A stretch of DNA of 64,000 nucleotides from Apostichopus japonicus (GCF_037975245.1 NC_092564.1:25909484-25973483), one strand, 5' to 3'. Shown: positions 12,520-26,242, counted from the first letter of the stretch. Numbers and translations: made by a program. The notes: generated from the sequence alone by a model not told the origin.

Positions 12520-13175
12520 ACCTTAACCAGGCTGTGTTCATCCACTGTTGGATGTAGCCCTCTTCATGATTTTTCCAAGTTTCTCTGTCCATTGCAAGTC
12601 TAGTCCATGTAATGCCTATGTTTGTTGTTATGTCATCCCGCCACCTACGTTTCTGTCTACCTCTACCTCTCTTTCCGTATCTGGGTTGCCATTCTGTCAA
12701 TCTTTTGGTCCATCTATTGTCCCCCCTACTCATCAGATGTCCTGCCCATCTCCATTTTGCTTCCTTAATCTTAAGAATGATGTCTTTTACTTGTGTTTGA
12801 TTCCTGATTTTTGAGTTCTTGACTTTGACCCTTAAGCTTATTGTAATGATGAGCATTCTTCTCTCCATCGCTCCGTTGGGCAACTAAGAGTTTCTGCTCA
12901 AGCTGCTTGGTTGTGGTCCATGTTTCAGCACCATAGGCCATTGTTGGAATGACACATTGGTTGTACATTCTCCTTCTTATGCACATTGGTAGTTTGGGGT
13001 CGCACAGAATATCCTTGTATCTACCGAAACAACTCCACCCTGTCTTTATCCTGATCAGAACTTCTTCTCTGGTGTGTATCCCTAGCATTATAGTTTGACC
13101 AAGGTATTTATACCTGTCCACCTAATATCGATTTCCTCATATTCCACCATTATGGTTTCGTCTGACTGGTAGTTT
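12520..13175 (-). pseudogene. 5'-truncated non-LTR reverse transcriptase relic
   Basis: Read on the minus strand, the remains match the C-terminal part of the endonuclease/reverse transcriptase of RTE-like non-LTR retrotransposons. They include YKYLGQTI, then YGAETW followed by LEQKLLVAQR, then KWRWAGHLMSR and RWRDDI. The frame changes near 12880, between LLVAQR and AMERRML, and again near 13123, next to an in-frame stop, so the copy is dead. The endonuclease and RT catalytic parts are absent. The RTE assignment rests on remembered motifs. Confidence 0.75.
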
Positions 13176-14167
13176 ATTTACCCTGACCTGTAAATTATAG
13201 CAATATGAACCTGTGGACTAATTAAAGATATAATAGCTCTCCTCAGTTTAAGGAATTTAGAATGGCAGGAATCATCTTTAGAGTATCTTATTTCAATACT
13301 CAATGATTAGAGAATATACGCATATGTATATAGGCCCACAGTGTTGTATATGGTATATGTGGCCCACCTAGGTTGAATATATTGGACGGAAAGTGAATCC
13401 GTGACGTCACAACCATGTTCATACCTTTCAAATTATGTTTGTGTGAGGTATGGGGGTGGAGGGGGGGGGGTTATTATCAAATGCCATTTATTTTCTCAAC
13501 GGCCTGTATTTTAATTAGAGTAATTGCTTCGGTGAAGTGTCGTTTTTGCACTTTCTAGTTATTTGCTATAAATAAGAAACTCCCCTCCGAACAATTCTTT
13601 TAATTAAGCATTTTGTTTTGGTTAGAGTCGTTTTGGCAGTTTCCTATATACGTCTTATGGCAACACTTGACAATAAGAGAGAACGAAATTGTTTACTTTA
13701 ATAGTATTTTGTGCCGAAATTCAGAAAGTAATATATGCCATGGGGCTTTTACTACACAGCGATCATAATTCCCAGACTGTGCTGTTTAGCTCAACAGAAC
13801 CATGGCACTTCCTAATTTCAGCAACTGGGTTATTTCTCTACAAGTATGTAGTTATAACGTCGTTTTGGCTAATATCATGTGCATAGCATTATGTTCCCCT
13901 TCAAGGGGAATCGTGATACACACACCTGACGATGATCACACATTCACAATCTCGATGCAAGGGGACTGGGGCTGAGAGCGGATCAGTCGTTCGGTTATTT
14001 GGTGTTTCGTGCCCAGGTTCTTTCCTGGGTGACTTTTCTTAAAAAGTAGTATAACGTCGTTTCGGTACCGGTATGTAATTTGGCGCCTACAGTTCTACAT
14101 CAAGGGGAGGACTGGCTTCAGTGTGGAACACAATGTAGTACTTCGGTCTCTATCTAGTTGCAAATAT
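13176..14167. other. Intergenic stretch without recognised gene
   Basis: No coding or structured signal beyond a poly-G run near 13460. Confidence 0.55.
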
Positions 14168-14175
14168 GGTCCTAT

Positions 14176-14792
14176 CAGTGGCGGACTGGCCACACGGGCA
14201 TTTGGGCAATGCCCGGTGGGCCGGTTGGACTGGGGAGCCTGGTAAAAATTACAGCCCATTTTCACAGTAGTTAATAGAATACAGACGGGCTGTGTAGAAA
14301 TATATTTTTGACTGTGGGAATCAGCTCATGAAATCACCATGTTAGTTAATCTGTTAGTTCGTAACAAAAGAACGTGATATTGGCAACCAGTCCGTGCTAA
14401 TGGATTTGCTTTAGGTTTTTTTTTTCCATTTTTTTTTCTGGCATGTTGTCACAAAATGCTTGAAAAACTAAAATGAATCCAGTCTTAAATATATATTTTT
14501 GTCTATTTTTGTTAACGTTTTTAACTTTCCTCGGTTTAATCAAGTGTTGCTTCTGGAAAATTATTTTGGGGTCATTTTTTAAGGATGATAGAAACATACA
14601 AAATTGAGAAACATAGCACCATTTCGTATCTAGACATTCCTTAATTTCAAAACAATCTCAACAGGGGAGGCTGACACCCCTTAGACCTCTCCCCCAGGAC
14701 GGTGATCACTATGAAAGTAGCATATCAATGACTAAATGGGTCGGTCAAGGTGGAAAATGCCCGGGCCGGTTTTAAGACCCAGTCCGCCCCTG
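14176..14792. mobile_element. hAT MITE, CAGTGGCGGACTGG family, copy 1
   Basis: The 617-bp element begins cagtggcggactgg and ends ccagtccgcccctg, its inverse with one change. A perfect 8-bp target duplication ggtcctat lies at 14168-14175 and 14793-14800. Terminal sequence and duplication length are diagnostic of the hAT superfamily. No transposase frame remains. Two other copies lie at 40058 and 41492. Confidence 0.9.
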
Positions 14793-14800
14793 GGTCCTAT

Positions 14801-15478
14801 ATATAAATAATATTATTGATGTAAGTTAACACAGGTTTTTGTAAATGACGATTCGAACCTAGTTTTGCTCACTGACATTACCTTGTGACTTAAAGTCGAT
14901 AGAAAAATTAGTACCTGGGGAAACATGCAATTCCCCAACGTGACACATGATAACGCTCCATATTAGGTTCCAAGATGGTACACATATTAAGTAGAAACTG
15001 AGTTTTCTAATTCATTTAGAAAAGGTATGTTTCTTGAAGGTTGTTTTGAAGATCAACTTTTGTGTCTCTTGGCTATTAATTTCGCGTCAGTTAACCTATT
15101 GATGTGATCACTGCATGAATTAGCGCTTGAAGTTGACGCCGCCCTGATAACAACAGAAGAACCACAGCGGCAAAAACAACAACCATTGTTATGCTAATAA
15201 AGAAGGCGTCATTTCGATATTAAACAGGGTAAGTTGTGTTCTAATATAGAGTCTGGGTAACGTGCACTTTATTACCGATAGGAATCATAAACATTTAATA
15301 TTCATTTTAGCGATAACGCATACACAAAAGAGATTCAGTAAATTTGATAAAATTAAAAAAGGGAAAAAAGTTCAAAAGCAAAACTTATTAGCCAGCATCG
15401 GTGCTACAAATATATCAATATTTATTTGTCTTTTGTTTTCAGATCAGATGAAACTTAATAACATATCAGATGAAACTT
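14801..15478. other. Intergenic stretch with a short direct repeat at its end
   Basis: Nothing coding is seen. From 15440 the motif cagatgaaacttaataacat is repeated; it resumes at 16058, so the following element was inserted within this small repeat. Confidence 0.5.
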
Positions 15479-16058
15479 AAAGGATTGGTTCGGGTGTGTG
15501 ACATGTCTATTTTGTATGAAAGAGCACAAAAAGACAAAAAGAACAGTGAAGAAACTACCATGATAGCATGCTCTGTTAAGGAGATATGACACTTTGAAGA
15601 TATCAAAATTTCTTTGAAAACGACTGGTGTAGAAAGACTTACTGTGAGGGTGTGACGTCACATCCTCACTTTCTTAACATTAGTGAATATTTTTCTTTAA
15701 AAATTATTTACATTTTTTAACACATTTGAAAATAATATAATTAAAAATTCTTCAGATGTGTGATCTCAAATACTTCCTTCGACAAATATGAGATCTCCTG
15801 ACATATATTTTGGTTGAAAGTCATGAAATCTCACAAAATATTTAGAGAAAAAGACAAAGACTTTTCAGGAATGTGAGGATGTGACATCACAGCTAGTCAG
15901 ATTTCAGCAGTTTCTACACAATCTGATAAAACTTTACACTTGAATATCTCTTTAACCGAAAAAGATATTTGAACGGATTTTTTTTTTCACCATTGTGTTT
16001 CTTTTATTGTCCTCTTTCAAATAACATAAACATGTATGACAACTGAACCAATCCTTGA
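15479..16058. mobile_element. Inverted-repeat MITE with palindromic CRE core
   Basis: The ends are long imperfect inverted repeats: aggattggttcgggtgt at the left, and the right end reads aggattggttcagttgt on the other strand. Similarity continues inward for about 60 bases. A 26-base near-palindrome at 15644-15669 is centred on TGACGTCA and a related copy lies near 15879. No coding capacity. The superfamily is not assigned. Confidence 0.65.
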
Positions 16059-16928
16059 ATAACATATCAAATGAGACTTAATAACAGATCAGATGAAACT
16101 TAATAACATATAATGTACAAGATTCTATACCTTACAGTAATAGGCTAAGTTGAGTTGCAGTGGGGGAGGGGGGGGGGGAGGAGTGGTATGGGCGGGTATT
16201 AGCGGGGATTTTGTGCGAAACATCAGAAAAGGTACTTGGAATAACTTCACCAAGTAATTGACACAAAATTTCCTTTTACTAATTCAGTTCTTAGAACCTT
16301 ATGATCATGCAGATATACGATGCGATGCGTAGCAATCGGATTTTTTTTTTTTTTTTAAGTTTGCGAAATTCGAAATGAATTTATGTTTAGACAATTACAT
16401 TATGTTATTGTCTTTAAAAGAATTGTAAACTATCAATTTTATCTAAACCATTCATCTGTTATACATTAACTTAATCCGAGGAGTGATAAAAAATGTGCTG
16501 GAATATCCTTGAATAACCATACAGGCCTATTTACGTTTGTCATATATCGTAAAGATATAGGGAAAGGGTGAGGTGTATAGCTTTCCCAACTATCGGAAGT
16601 GTGGGCGTCTTGGAGGTGTCTGTGTTTGTTCCGTCCACTTTTTCCTTTCATTTAGGGATGCATACCCCGTGACATTGTTAAATCATGCAGATAAATCCTT
16701 TGATTAAAACAAAATGGGTATACCAGTCAATCAAATTAAGTTCCCTCGCCACCCCCTCCCCCTCATTATAGTTCAAGCTTCTCCTATGAATGACTAATAA
16801 CATAGATATTGCATCATATTTTCTTGTAATATCATATCAGTATTGTGTTGTAGTGTAGTGCTTCTGTACTAGCTAATATGTATTAAAGAGCCATATAGTT
16901 TGAAAAGTAACAAAAAGATAGCAATCAA

Positions 16929-16962
<34 letters not shown>

Positions 16963-17330
16963 TATAACACAAAGGTGTTACCTAAAGGACTGGAATTTTT
17001 TGGGAACCTTGAAAAAGACCAGAGCGAGCAGGGATATCGCTAACCGCCACACGCCAACGCGGTTCGACCTATAAAGCGGGAAAACGTATTGCAATTATTC
17101 TGTACTTTTTCAACGACATAGCAGGTTTTCTGTTTGAAACACAAACTATAGATAATTGACTCGTGGTTCGCAAAACAATTCAAGTGACTTGTTACATAAC
17201 TTAACTTGAAAGAAAGGGACTTGATATCAATTAATGACTTATTAAATGACAACAGTGCGAATACCAACATTGTTGTGTATACTTTTTTTACCATAATTCA
17301 TGTAAGTTGAGCCACACACTTAGTCCTCTG
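16059..17330. other. Intergenic stretch without recognised gene
   Basis: Contains poly-G near 16165, poly-T near 16340, and a poly-A plus (TA)n run at 16927-16965. No exon seen. Confidence 0.55.
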
Positions 17331-17678
17331 TTAAGACTCGCGCACAAAGAAACGTCTCATGCCGGTAAACTGACCTAGTTTCGAATGAGGTGTAACAGAA
17401 GTGTTAGACACCACCATCGATTCCAGAAAATACATACACAGCTTGCTACCGTCGGTAATTAGACACTGGTGTACAGTCAGTACATACGTATACACAGTGT
17501 ACAAACGATACAGCGATGGACATCTCAGGTCCAGCTAAAGATAACAATGTATCATATTTTATTACTGTCTGCATTTTGTAGCGACAATTAAGTAGAAAAC
17601 TTCACTAGCAAGCAACGGAAAGTTAACTTTTTTTCAGAGCGCGGCACGCGGTTTGGGGCGAGTCTTCAATGCCTTTAA
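17331..17678. mobile_element. Short inverted-repeat element, copy 1 (damaged left end)
   Basis: This is the same repeat as 52619-52944, with shared blocks such as agcgatggacatctcaggtc and cggcacgcggtttggggcga. The right end atgcctttaa is intact. The left end has lost its outer bases and carries about 40 inserted bases near 17355. No coding capacity. Confidence 0.7.
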
Positions 17679-18546
17679 ACAGGAATGTTGCCCTCTATTT
17701 CCACGTTGTATTTTGGTATCGATTTCAGTACTTAACGTATACTGGTAAGTTGTAACACATATCAAACTAAGACGCAATTATCAATTATCAATTTTTACTT
17801 GAAATTTCGATTTCCTTTCTTAATTTTTCGCCCTCTTCTTGTATCATTCCGACTTATCTCACAATTTCGAAAAATCCATTTAAAACTTTTGACAACACTC
17901 TCGAAATTTTTTATTTCTATATCGAAGTTTCCAAATGCAGACGTTCTTTTTTATAAAACTTTCGTCTATTGAGTTTTACAATTTTCACTATAACCTAAAC
18001 TTAAGAGGTTTTGTATCAAACTTTGCATATTTTATATCAAAAGTTCCACTAGGCTTGTTTCCTCTCAACACTTAAAAAACTTTTGACTTCGAAATTTTAC
18101 CTTTTTTTCTCAAAATTTTGACTGTTCCATTAAGAACTGTTTATCGCGCGAATACCGACGCTGAATGTTGACATTTCGAAATTTTTAATTTTCGAAATTT
18201 AAACTTTTTATGTTGAGCAATATCAATTTTTTTATTTTTTTGGCTTTTCTTCCCTCGATATTGTGTGTACTCTTTATAACAGAATTTCCACAAAGAGTGT
18301 CAAAATTGTTGATTTCTTTCGAGAAGAAGAAGGTGAGAATTCCACGGATTGAGAGGAACCGGTATGGGAAACGGAATTTGATCTCCTGGCACTCCTTGTG
18401 GGCAAATACAGAGGAACCAGCTTAATGATTCTACACTGCACGCATTGTAGTGTGGGGCAGAATCATACGCCATGTCTCTCCTTCGAAAAGTCAGGAGGAC
18501 ATCTCGCCCCCACCCCCCCCCCCTTGTCCATGTTCCAAAGTATATA

Positions 18547-18583
<37 letters not shown>

Positions 18584-18743
18584 CCTATATATATAGGGCC
18601 TATATATATAGGCCCTATATATATATAGGGCCTATATATATAGGGCCTATATATATATAGGGCCTATATATATGTATATGTAAGTATATATATATATGTA
18701 TATGTATATATATATGTATATATATATGTATGTATATATATAA

Positions 18744-18782
<39 letters not shown>

Positions 18783-21700
18783 ATATTCATATATTCAGAA
18801 TTCTCAACTGAAGAATGTACAGTTCACCATACATGTGCATGGTAGCGGCATCAACTCCCTTTCACAGTTCCCTTTTTGGAGTTATAATTGGTAATTAAAT
18901 GGTGTTTCTATGAATCTGAAGAAAAGACTCTAACGTTCTCCCCCTTTTGACTCTAACATTCTCCCCCTTTTTTTCTCCTATAAAAATTCCCCAATTTGAA
19001 CCCTAAATTCTCAATGAAATAATTTAAGGTTCAACCCCCAAAAAGTTTGTTTCTAACTACTTTTGACCGATTCCCATTTAACGATAACAATTAGAAAAAT
19101 GGAGAAAGGGCGTGGGGACTTTGGATATAATTCGATCTCTTTGTTTGTGTTATTATCAGTCGCTTACGTCATCACTTCAGTATTTTATCTCTTTTTGTAC
19201 TTTTTTCTCTCTTTCTTTCTCTAATTATTTGGGTTTTGTTTTTGTTCCCTTTACCCTTTCTATGGACAAAAGTCAAAATATCATAAAATTGACTCCATAT
19301 TACCAAACGTGAGAGTATTTAAGCGTGCCATAATTTGAAAACAAAAGGTAACACAATCAACTAGTAAACCAGCATGGTGCTTAATGGTATGAATATGTTT
19401 CCATGGTTACAGCCGTACCTTTTATTGAAATATGAATAGAAAATATTGAAAACAACACCAGTCAAACAAAGTAGAACCAGTCGTCTTTTGTTTTCACTGC
19501 AATGCGTCGTCATGGAAATCAATTAAATATTCCAAACAGTGACTCTCTCTCTACACAAGATATTACATAATTCACCTTTTTTCCCGTTCCTTGCGACGTG
19601 AATAGTTATCATGTTTACGTCATAGTGCCGGAAGAAGAAACTCCCCAAAATCCATATACGAATATTAATCTACTAAAAGTATATAGTTTATACATTATTA
19701 TCACAGTTATAGGTTATAAATTTAAAGGTATACCAGGGACAAATAACAAAAAAAGAGTAAATATTGAGAAAATACGGTCGCGTTAAACCATATGAACAAG
19801 GGGAGTCAAAATATACAGAGCGACGGGATCATTGCTTGAAAAATTCCTCTGTTCAATTTCGTTGAACGAAAACCATGTTATAGAAAGAAAAGCAATAAGT
19901 TAAAACAAACAGATTTTTGTCTTGTTAAATCTCGATCTCTTCTTCAGTAATTACGAACGAAAATATACGGCGATCAGTTCATGGTACCGCCATGTTACCG
20001 TTGCATGTTACCGCTGTATATTAATTAAAGCACATATATCAACTGCTTGTCAAGTTTCGCGGAACTAGACAGGACTTATACATGACAGCGCCCCCTTTAT
20101 TAACTTTGTTCGCAACTGATTAGCCTGATTGGGGGGTGAGGGGTGAGGGGGGTATATATCCTGCGTTTTGTGGTAACGTTAAGGGGCAGGGATGTGTTAT
20201 TTGAGACACAACCCTGGTTTAGGTCACTTTGATCAAGCCATCTGAATGTCAGAAATAAGCCATAAATCTTAATCATATAGATTCGTGAGTTAGATTAAGC
20301 TATTGACTGTTCCATAAGTACTCATTTATACCTATTTTAGTGCGATACGGTATACCGAAACATATCTCTCCCGCACATTTTAATGAAATCTGTAATTAGT
20401 CTTACTCTTTTGATTCTTTTCTTACCTCTGAAGTTTTACACTAATTTTATTTTGTCATGGTGCAGTTTTTTAAATATTTTCTGTACAAAAGTTACAATGT
20501 TATCCTTTCACATAATATGGTCTCTATACTTGAATGTTGGAAAATGGTACCATAATTCATTTTTTTTACCAGATTCAATACAACATAGAGCCATAAAACC
20601 GTTCGTTTGGTGAAGTCGACAATTTAAACGAAATTTACTTTGCTGCAGGTTAATAAAATAGTAGGCTAAAAAGGTGTGCTGTAAGTACATATTGTGCAGT
20701 TTTATGACATAAATATCATTTTTATATACTGCAGGCTCATACAAAAAGGTTTGTTTCCTTTTATGATGAACAGTGAAGAAATGTATAATGTAGGCTACCA
20801 TCCCCCCCCCCTTTTTTTTTTGCACCATATATGCCTTCATTGTTAAGTCTTCCTTTCTTCTTTTAAGTATAGGCCTATTATTAAATTAGAATACTTTATT
20901 CTTTATACCGTTGCCCTTTTCCCTTGATTGCGACAGTGCTGTTCGTATACAGTTACGGTATCTCTTTGGTGCCAGTTAGGAAGCGTACTGTTTATTGGCA
21001 AATAGCGTGACCATAATACACAGCGGCAGTATATTACCAAGCAGCTCCTGCAGCATGGAGATATTAACGAAATAGCTCCCAGGTACCCCCTGGTATTGGA
21101 AACTTGGCGGCAATACCCTTTTGTATCCGTGCACACGAGCTTTTATGGTGCTAGTAAAAAAAATTGCATGCACAACCGGAGTGCAGAAGTTCCACCATAA
21201 CACTAATTAATATGTACTCGGTAACAATATGTAATTTAGAAACGACTTTCTTAGTAGCAATACTTGGCAAACAAATGCCTGCACACTGTACTGTTGGGTC
21301 GTTGTTTCGTGAAGCGTAAATTTTGTTGGTGTAGAGGGCGACATTGTACAATTAAACCATACTAAGAAGTACAATTTTCGTATTCAATCAAAGATACAGA
21401 TTCTTCCAAAACAAATTGTGTATATTTCTGTTATACTGTCTGTTAATGTATGTTATGCAAAGAACCTTCTTTTCTGTTCAATCCAGGGATGTAACCACCT
21501 TTCATATTTGAGAGAAATAATTGTAGCTATTAGATACTGGCAGTTGGTGTGGATTGGGTGGGGGCCTGGGGAGGGGCGGGGGTTGGGGATGCTGCGTTCA
21601 CGGATGGAAAAAATTCAATGACTTACCTTAATTATTCGCATTTTGTAACGGGAGTTGAAACAGCGAATTACTTGCAAAGGCAGCGCTGTCTTAAAGCTGG

Positions 21701-22242
21701 GTGTACGAAAGCTGCCAGATAAGCTAAAAACTTCCAAATTCTAAGTAACAGCTCCCTGGTTGTAATCGGTTAAAAGGAGCGTCATTCTAGAATTAAAATA
21801 ATATATATATATATATATATATTAATATGTGCTAAAATGACCAAAAACTTGATAATATTCAGCGTTCTTTTTCTCGAAGACTTTGAAAAATTCTTTCGAG
21901 TTGAATTCATACACTTTGTGATAATCTATGCTTTCATGCGCAAATAAAACAGCGCAAGGCTACATGTGTATTCACCGACTTTAGTATCATATGTCATGGT
22001 GCTTCTGTTCGCTTCACTTTATAATCATTCCAATAACTCAGCCTCTGCAGTAAGAACTTGAGTGGGAAGTTTTGACTTGACCATCCTTTAATCTAACTCT
22101 CAATTCTCTAAGTTCCACCATTTGGATGGGAGCATGCATGGCACCTGTGCAGCAAAACACAGTGTTGATACTTTTTTCTTTTCTTTCTGTTTAAGAAATG
22201 TCGCCCCCTGTATGAGGGAGCCTTTGGATAAAGAATTAAATC
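17679..22242. other. Intergenic stretch without recognised gene
   Basis: Long AT-rich stretch. Open frames near 18210, 20383 and 20508-20840 lack domain motifs. A half copy of a foldback motif (aacagctccctggttg) lies at 21747-21762. Confidence 0.5.
18540..18780. repeat. (TA)n with interspersed GGGCCTATATATATA palindromes
   Basis: A TA run in which the motif GGGCCTATATATATA, or its inverse, recurs seven times between about 18580 and 18672, followed by TATG variants. Confidence 0.85.
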
Positions 22243-22283
22243 AAACAACTTGATCCACTCTCAGTTCCAGCCCCTTACATCGA
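22243..22283. repeat. Single unit of the 44-bp minisatellite of 58.7-60 kb
   Basis: The stretch starting aacttgatccactctca and ending cccttacatcgag matches one unit of the array at 58720-59980 almost throughout, although it lies 36 kb away beside a different array. Confidence 0.7.
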
Positions 22284-22404
22284 GTTTACATGTAACAGCA
22301 TTATCATGACGACGTTACATCAAGTAGGTATTACGAATCACGTGATCAGGGTTAAATGATGGTCAGCGATCTACTGAGAACTGTCTATACTTGCTCACGT
22401 GATC

Positions 22405-23440
22405 TTAACCAGTGTGTAGTAGATCAATCCTGAGCCTATGACTAAAACATCTCAACCAGTGTGTAGTAGATCAATCCTGAGCCTATGACTAAGACATCTC
22501 AACCAGTGTGTAGTAGATCAATCCTGAGTCTATGACTAAGACATCTCAACCAGTGTGTAGTAGATCAATCCCGAGCCTATGGCTAAGACATCTCAACCAG
22601 TGTGTAGTAGATCAATCCCGAGCCTATGACTAAGACATCTCAACCAGTGTGTAGTAGATCAATCCTGAGTCTATGACTAAGACATCTCAACCAGTGTGTA
22701 GTAGATCAATCCTGAGCCTGTGACTAAGACATCTCAACCAGTGTGTAGTAGATCACTAATGGACCTATGACTAAGACATCTGAACAAGTGTGTAGTAGAT
22801 CAGTCCTGAGCCTGTGACTAAGACATCTCAACCAGTGTGTAGTAGATCAATCCTGAGCCTATGACTAAGACATCTCAACCAGTGTGTAGTAGATCAATCC
22901 TGAGCCTGTGACTAAGACATCTCAACCAGTGTGTAGTAGATCAGTCCTGAGCCTGTGACTAAGACATCTCAACCAGTGTGTAGTAGATCAATCCTGAGCC
23001 TATGACTAAGACATCTCAACCAGTGTGTAGTAGATCAATCCTGAGCCTGTGACTAAGACATCTCAACCAGTGTGTAGTAGATCAATCCTGAGTCTATGAC
23101 TAAGACATCTCAACCAGTGTGTAGTAGATCACTAATGGACCTATGACTAAGACATCTGAACAAGTGTGTAGTAGATCAGTCCTGAGGCTGTGACTAAGAC
23201 ATCTGAACAAGTGTGTAGTAGATCAATCCTGAGCCTGTGACTAAGACATCTGAACAAGTGTGTAGTAGATCAATCCTGAGCCTGTGACTAAGACATCTCA
23301 ACCAGTGTGTAGTAGATCACTAATGGACCTATGACTAAGACATCTGAACAAGTGTGTAGTAGATCAATCCTGAGCCTGTGACTAAGACATCTCAACCAGT
23401 GTGTAGTAGACCAATCCCGAGCCTATGGCTAAGACATGTC
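22405..23440. repeat. 47-bp minisatellite, about 22 units
   Basis: The unit contains ccagtgtgtagtagatcaat, followed by cctgagcctatgactaaga. Starts at 22411, 22458 and 22505 give a period of 47. A variant with actaatggacctatgac followed by gaacaagtg recurs near 22755, 23130 and 23315, so larger blocks have been duplicated. Confidence 0.9.
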
Positions 23441-24926
23441 TGTAGTAAGGAGCGTCATGAACACATGGTTACAGTCGCCATGAAAAGGGGCCCACTTGGG
23501 GTGAGAGGTGGATAAATATTGCCTAGTTTTCGTGCCCTGCAAGGACCCCCCCCCCCCACCCCTCTGTCCTTTCTTTCCTTTACTCTCCCACTTACCTTAA
23601 ACGAATCTCTTCAAGTCAGGAATTCCACTATACTAGATGTATACTACGTTACACTCCAGTATGTCTTCAGACACACGCCATGATGCAGGTGAACGAATGC
23701 ATTGAGGATGAAAAACAACATCTAAGCGTCCATTGTTGCCATACGTTGTAAACCCACCGAAGCATGGAGGAGAACGTAAACTATGACATGTGACAGATAG
23801 TTTCACTATTTGTATTACTAAACCCTACTAATAATAACAATAATAATAATGATATCCGTATAGAGATTAACGCAAACGAGATGGTTTCCTTTTTAGTAGA
23901 AGAGCATACTTTTTTGTTCTCTGTTTGTTTATAGCCAGTTCATGATAATTTTAGTAAACAAGCGGAGGATGACTCAAAAGCATTTTGGCATTGAATAACC
24001 CTTAAAATAATTATATTTTATTATATTTATAGATATATAAATATATATATATATTACGAAGAAATAACATGTTAAGGTCAGATACACGAATGTCTACGTC
24101 CAGTTGTCTGGTGATAGCCTTCCGGACGTGAAACTCGAGTAACAACATTCTGAAAGTTACCGAATAGGTAGACTATGTTATGTACTTGCTCTACTTCTAT
24201 GTATTGAGCACTTTTGCAACAGGAAGTAAACATCTGAATCTTTGTTATATACACACACACATGTATGTATATATATATATATATATACATATACATAGAT
24301 ATATACATATATATATATATACATATATATATACATATAAATATATATACATATACATACACATATATCTATATCTTTATCTATCTATATATATATTTCA
24401 GGATCGATTTCAGGATCGATCTCATCCAGAAAGCTTTTTAAGTGTGTTCAACCAGGTGGAGATATTCGATAGGCACAAACTTCCCAGTGGATTGAGGAAG
24501 GAGGTCGTATAAAAATCTCGCTACAAGTATCGACACACCCAGGCCTAACCTGAAGCGTTCATGAGGGATAATTAGCGGGTACGAGAAACACGGGATGAAG
24601 AGCAGTGTATTGTCATTATTATACATGTATAAGGATATGTTAAGACCTCAAAACTTCTACATGTCGGTGTGCGGTGTTTCTATTTCCTCCGATTCCTCCC
24701 CGCCCCCACCCCCCCCCCCTCTTTCGCCCGTGCCCATTTATTTCTATGTAGTACATTTCGTCACACAGAAATATCGGGAAATAGTCATCTGTAAAGTGTA
24801 TGTGTAACAGTAATACAAATATACTATAAGCTTATATAATAACATATATAGCAATACTAATAATACGAAGATGTAAATAATACCAAAACACATGTATAAT
24901 ACAAACAATGTTAATTACACAATAGA
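23441..24926. other. Intergenic stretch downstream of the receptor gene
   Basis: Contains (TA/CA)n at about 24250-24400. A possible repeat fragment lies at 24400-24600 (gtggagatattcgataggca). No exon recognised. Confidence 0.5.
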
Positions 24927-24932
24927 TTTATT
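24927..24932 (-). promoter_or_regulatory. Polyadenylation signal AATAAA
   Basis: On the minus strand AATAAA lies 15 bases after the TAA of the receptor gene's last exon. This supports the choice of terminal exon. Confidence 0.6.
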
Positions 24933-24946
24933 TTGCACACATCATT

Positions 24947-25030
24947 TTACTGTAAACACAGCATACAGATTTCTATTATTTTGTGATCAACTTTCTGATG
25001 ATGAATGACCTCAAGATTGTCTCCGTTTTG
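24947..25030 (-). CDS. Receptor exon 17, C-terminus
   Basis: The acceptor ccttttcttttag joins in phase 0 to exon 16. It encodes 27 residues beginning QNGDNLEVIHHQKVDHK and a TAA. The tail end is hydrophilic and carries two cysteines (CMLCLQ). A polyadenylation signal follows at once. Confidence 0.7.
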   Translation of the reverse strand, partial: QNGDNLEVIHHQKVDHKIIEICMLCLQ

Positions 25031-26242
25031 CTAAAAGAAAAGGAATTCTCGTTATTTCCTGTAGCGAAAGTGGCAATAAAAGCAACCACGAGCCAAAAAA
25101 TTAAAATAAAAAACAAATAAAATGATAGAACCTTGTACAAACCCGACACCTGAGATACCCAACTGTCTATACATGTTACTTTGTTACTATGTTACTTCGT
25201 TAGAAACTGTCTCATTTTAATTAAATCTTTTTTATGTACGGGATTGTATATAGACAATAATGGAACAGTTTAATATTGGGCAGAACATCCCTTTAACTAT
25301 ATTATGCAAGTGAATTACCTTAAAATGACATAGTAATGACAATGGAAAGTTTAAACAACAGAAGGAAAATAAAGAATAAAATATGAGACTTTATTGTCCA
25401 TATATAACAATATTTTGTAAAAATACAAGGAAAATCGTCTTAATATATTATATAAGCATCTTAAAGAGTTTGTTTTTTCGTTTTCGTGGAAAAATATCAA
25501 AAAGTTAGAAACTGTCATAGGCCTAAGTTTAAAAGAAATCGTAGATTAGGAACTTAAATGTGTCTCTTGCTTGGACGTTAAATGGTTTGCTGAACAATTA
25601 CTTAAAAATAAAGTCTTACAAATGTTCCAGCTACGTACGGTATAAATTTTCTTGTTTTTTTTTTCATTCACCTATTCCGAAGAAAATATACCGTTCTTGG
25701 ACTGCTTAAAAATCAGCTCAAAATTTCAACAGAATCACAGTCAATGGATCATTTACTTGTACATTATTGTGGTAAATATTGCCAGCATCCAGATGCGGTA
25801 TTACTACATGATACATATCGTTTAGACTCCTTGCAGTCGTTTTATGAAAGAAAATGTGGAACTAGATCACTGAATTTGCCTGAAAGATAAAGAGAAATAT
25901 GGATTTATACATATATATATATATATATCTAACGACTGTTTCAAAAGACATTTCATCATATGCTGTATTTAGTTGGCATGGGGGAGAGGGGAGGGGCATT
26001 AAGGAGTGTGACCATGTTGAATTGAATTTGTTATGAGAGTTACATAGCGTTTTAAAAATGTAAATGATTTTGTATGAAGCAATGAAATCCTCAGCACTAA
26101 CTTGTCCTCTAATATGATTTAGGTTTTCACCCTCTACTATTTTTTTTTTGAAGCTTATGAGTATCTGCCAATATATACAATATTGAATAGTTTGGTTTGG
26201 TATAGGAAGTAAAATTGCAATGTCTGAGCCTTTTGTACTTAC

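Noticed and set aside
22405-23440. CRISPR array
   Set aside because: Regular 47-bp units have no distinct spacers, and the genome is eukaryotic; it is a minisatellite.
24180-24512. Plus-strand frame ending [15 protein letters not shown]
   Set aside because: It begins in (TA/CA)n; the end may be a transposon scrap but is too short to assign.
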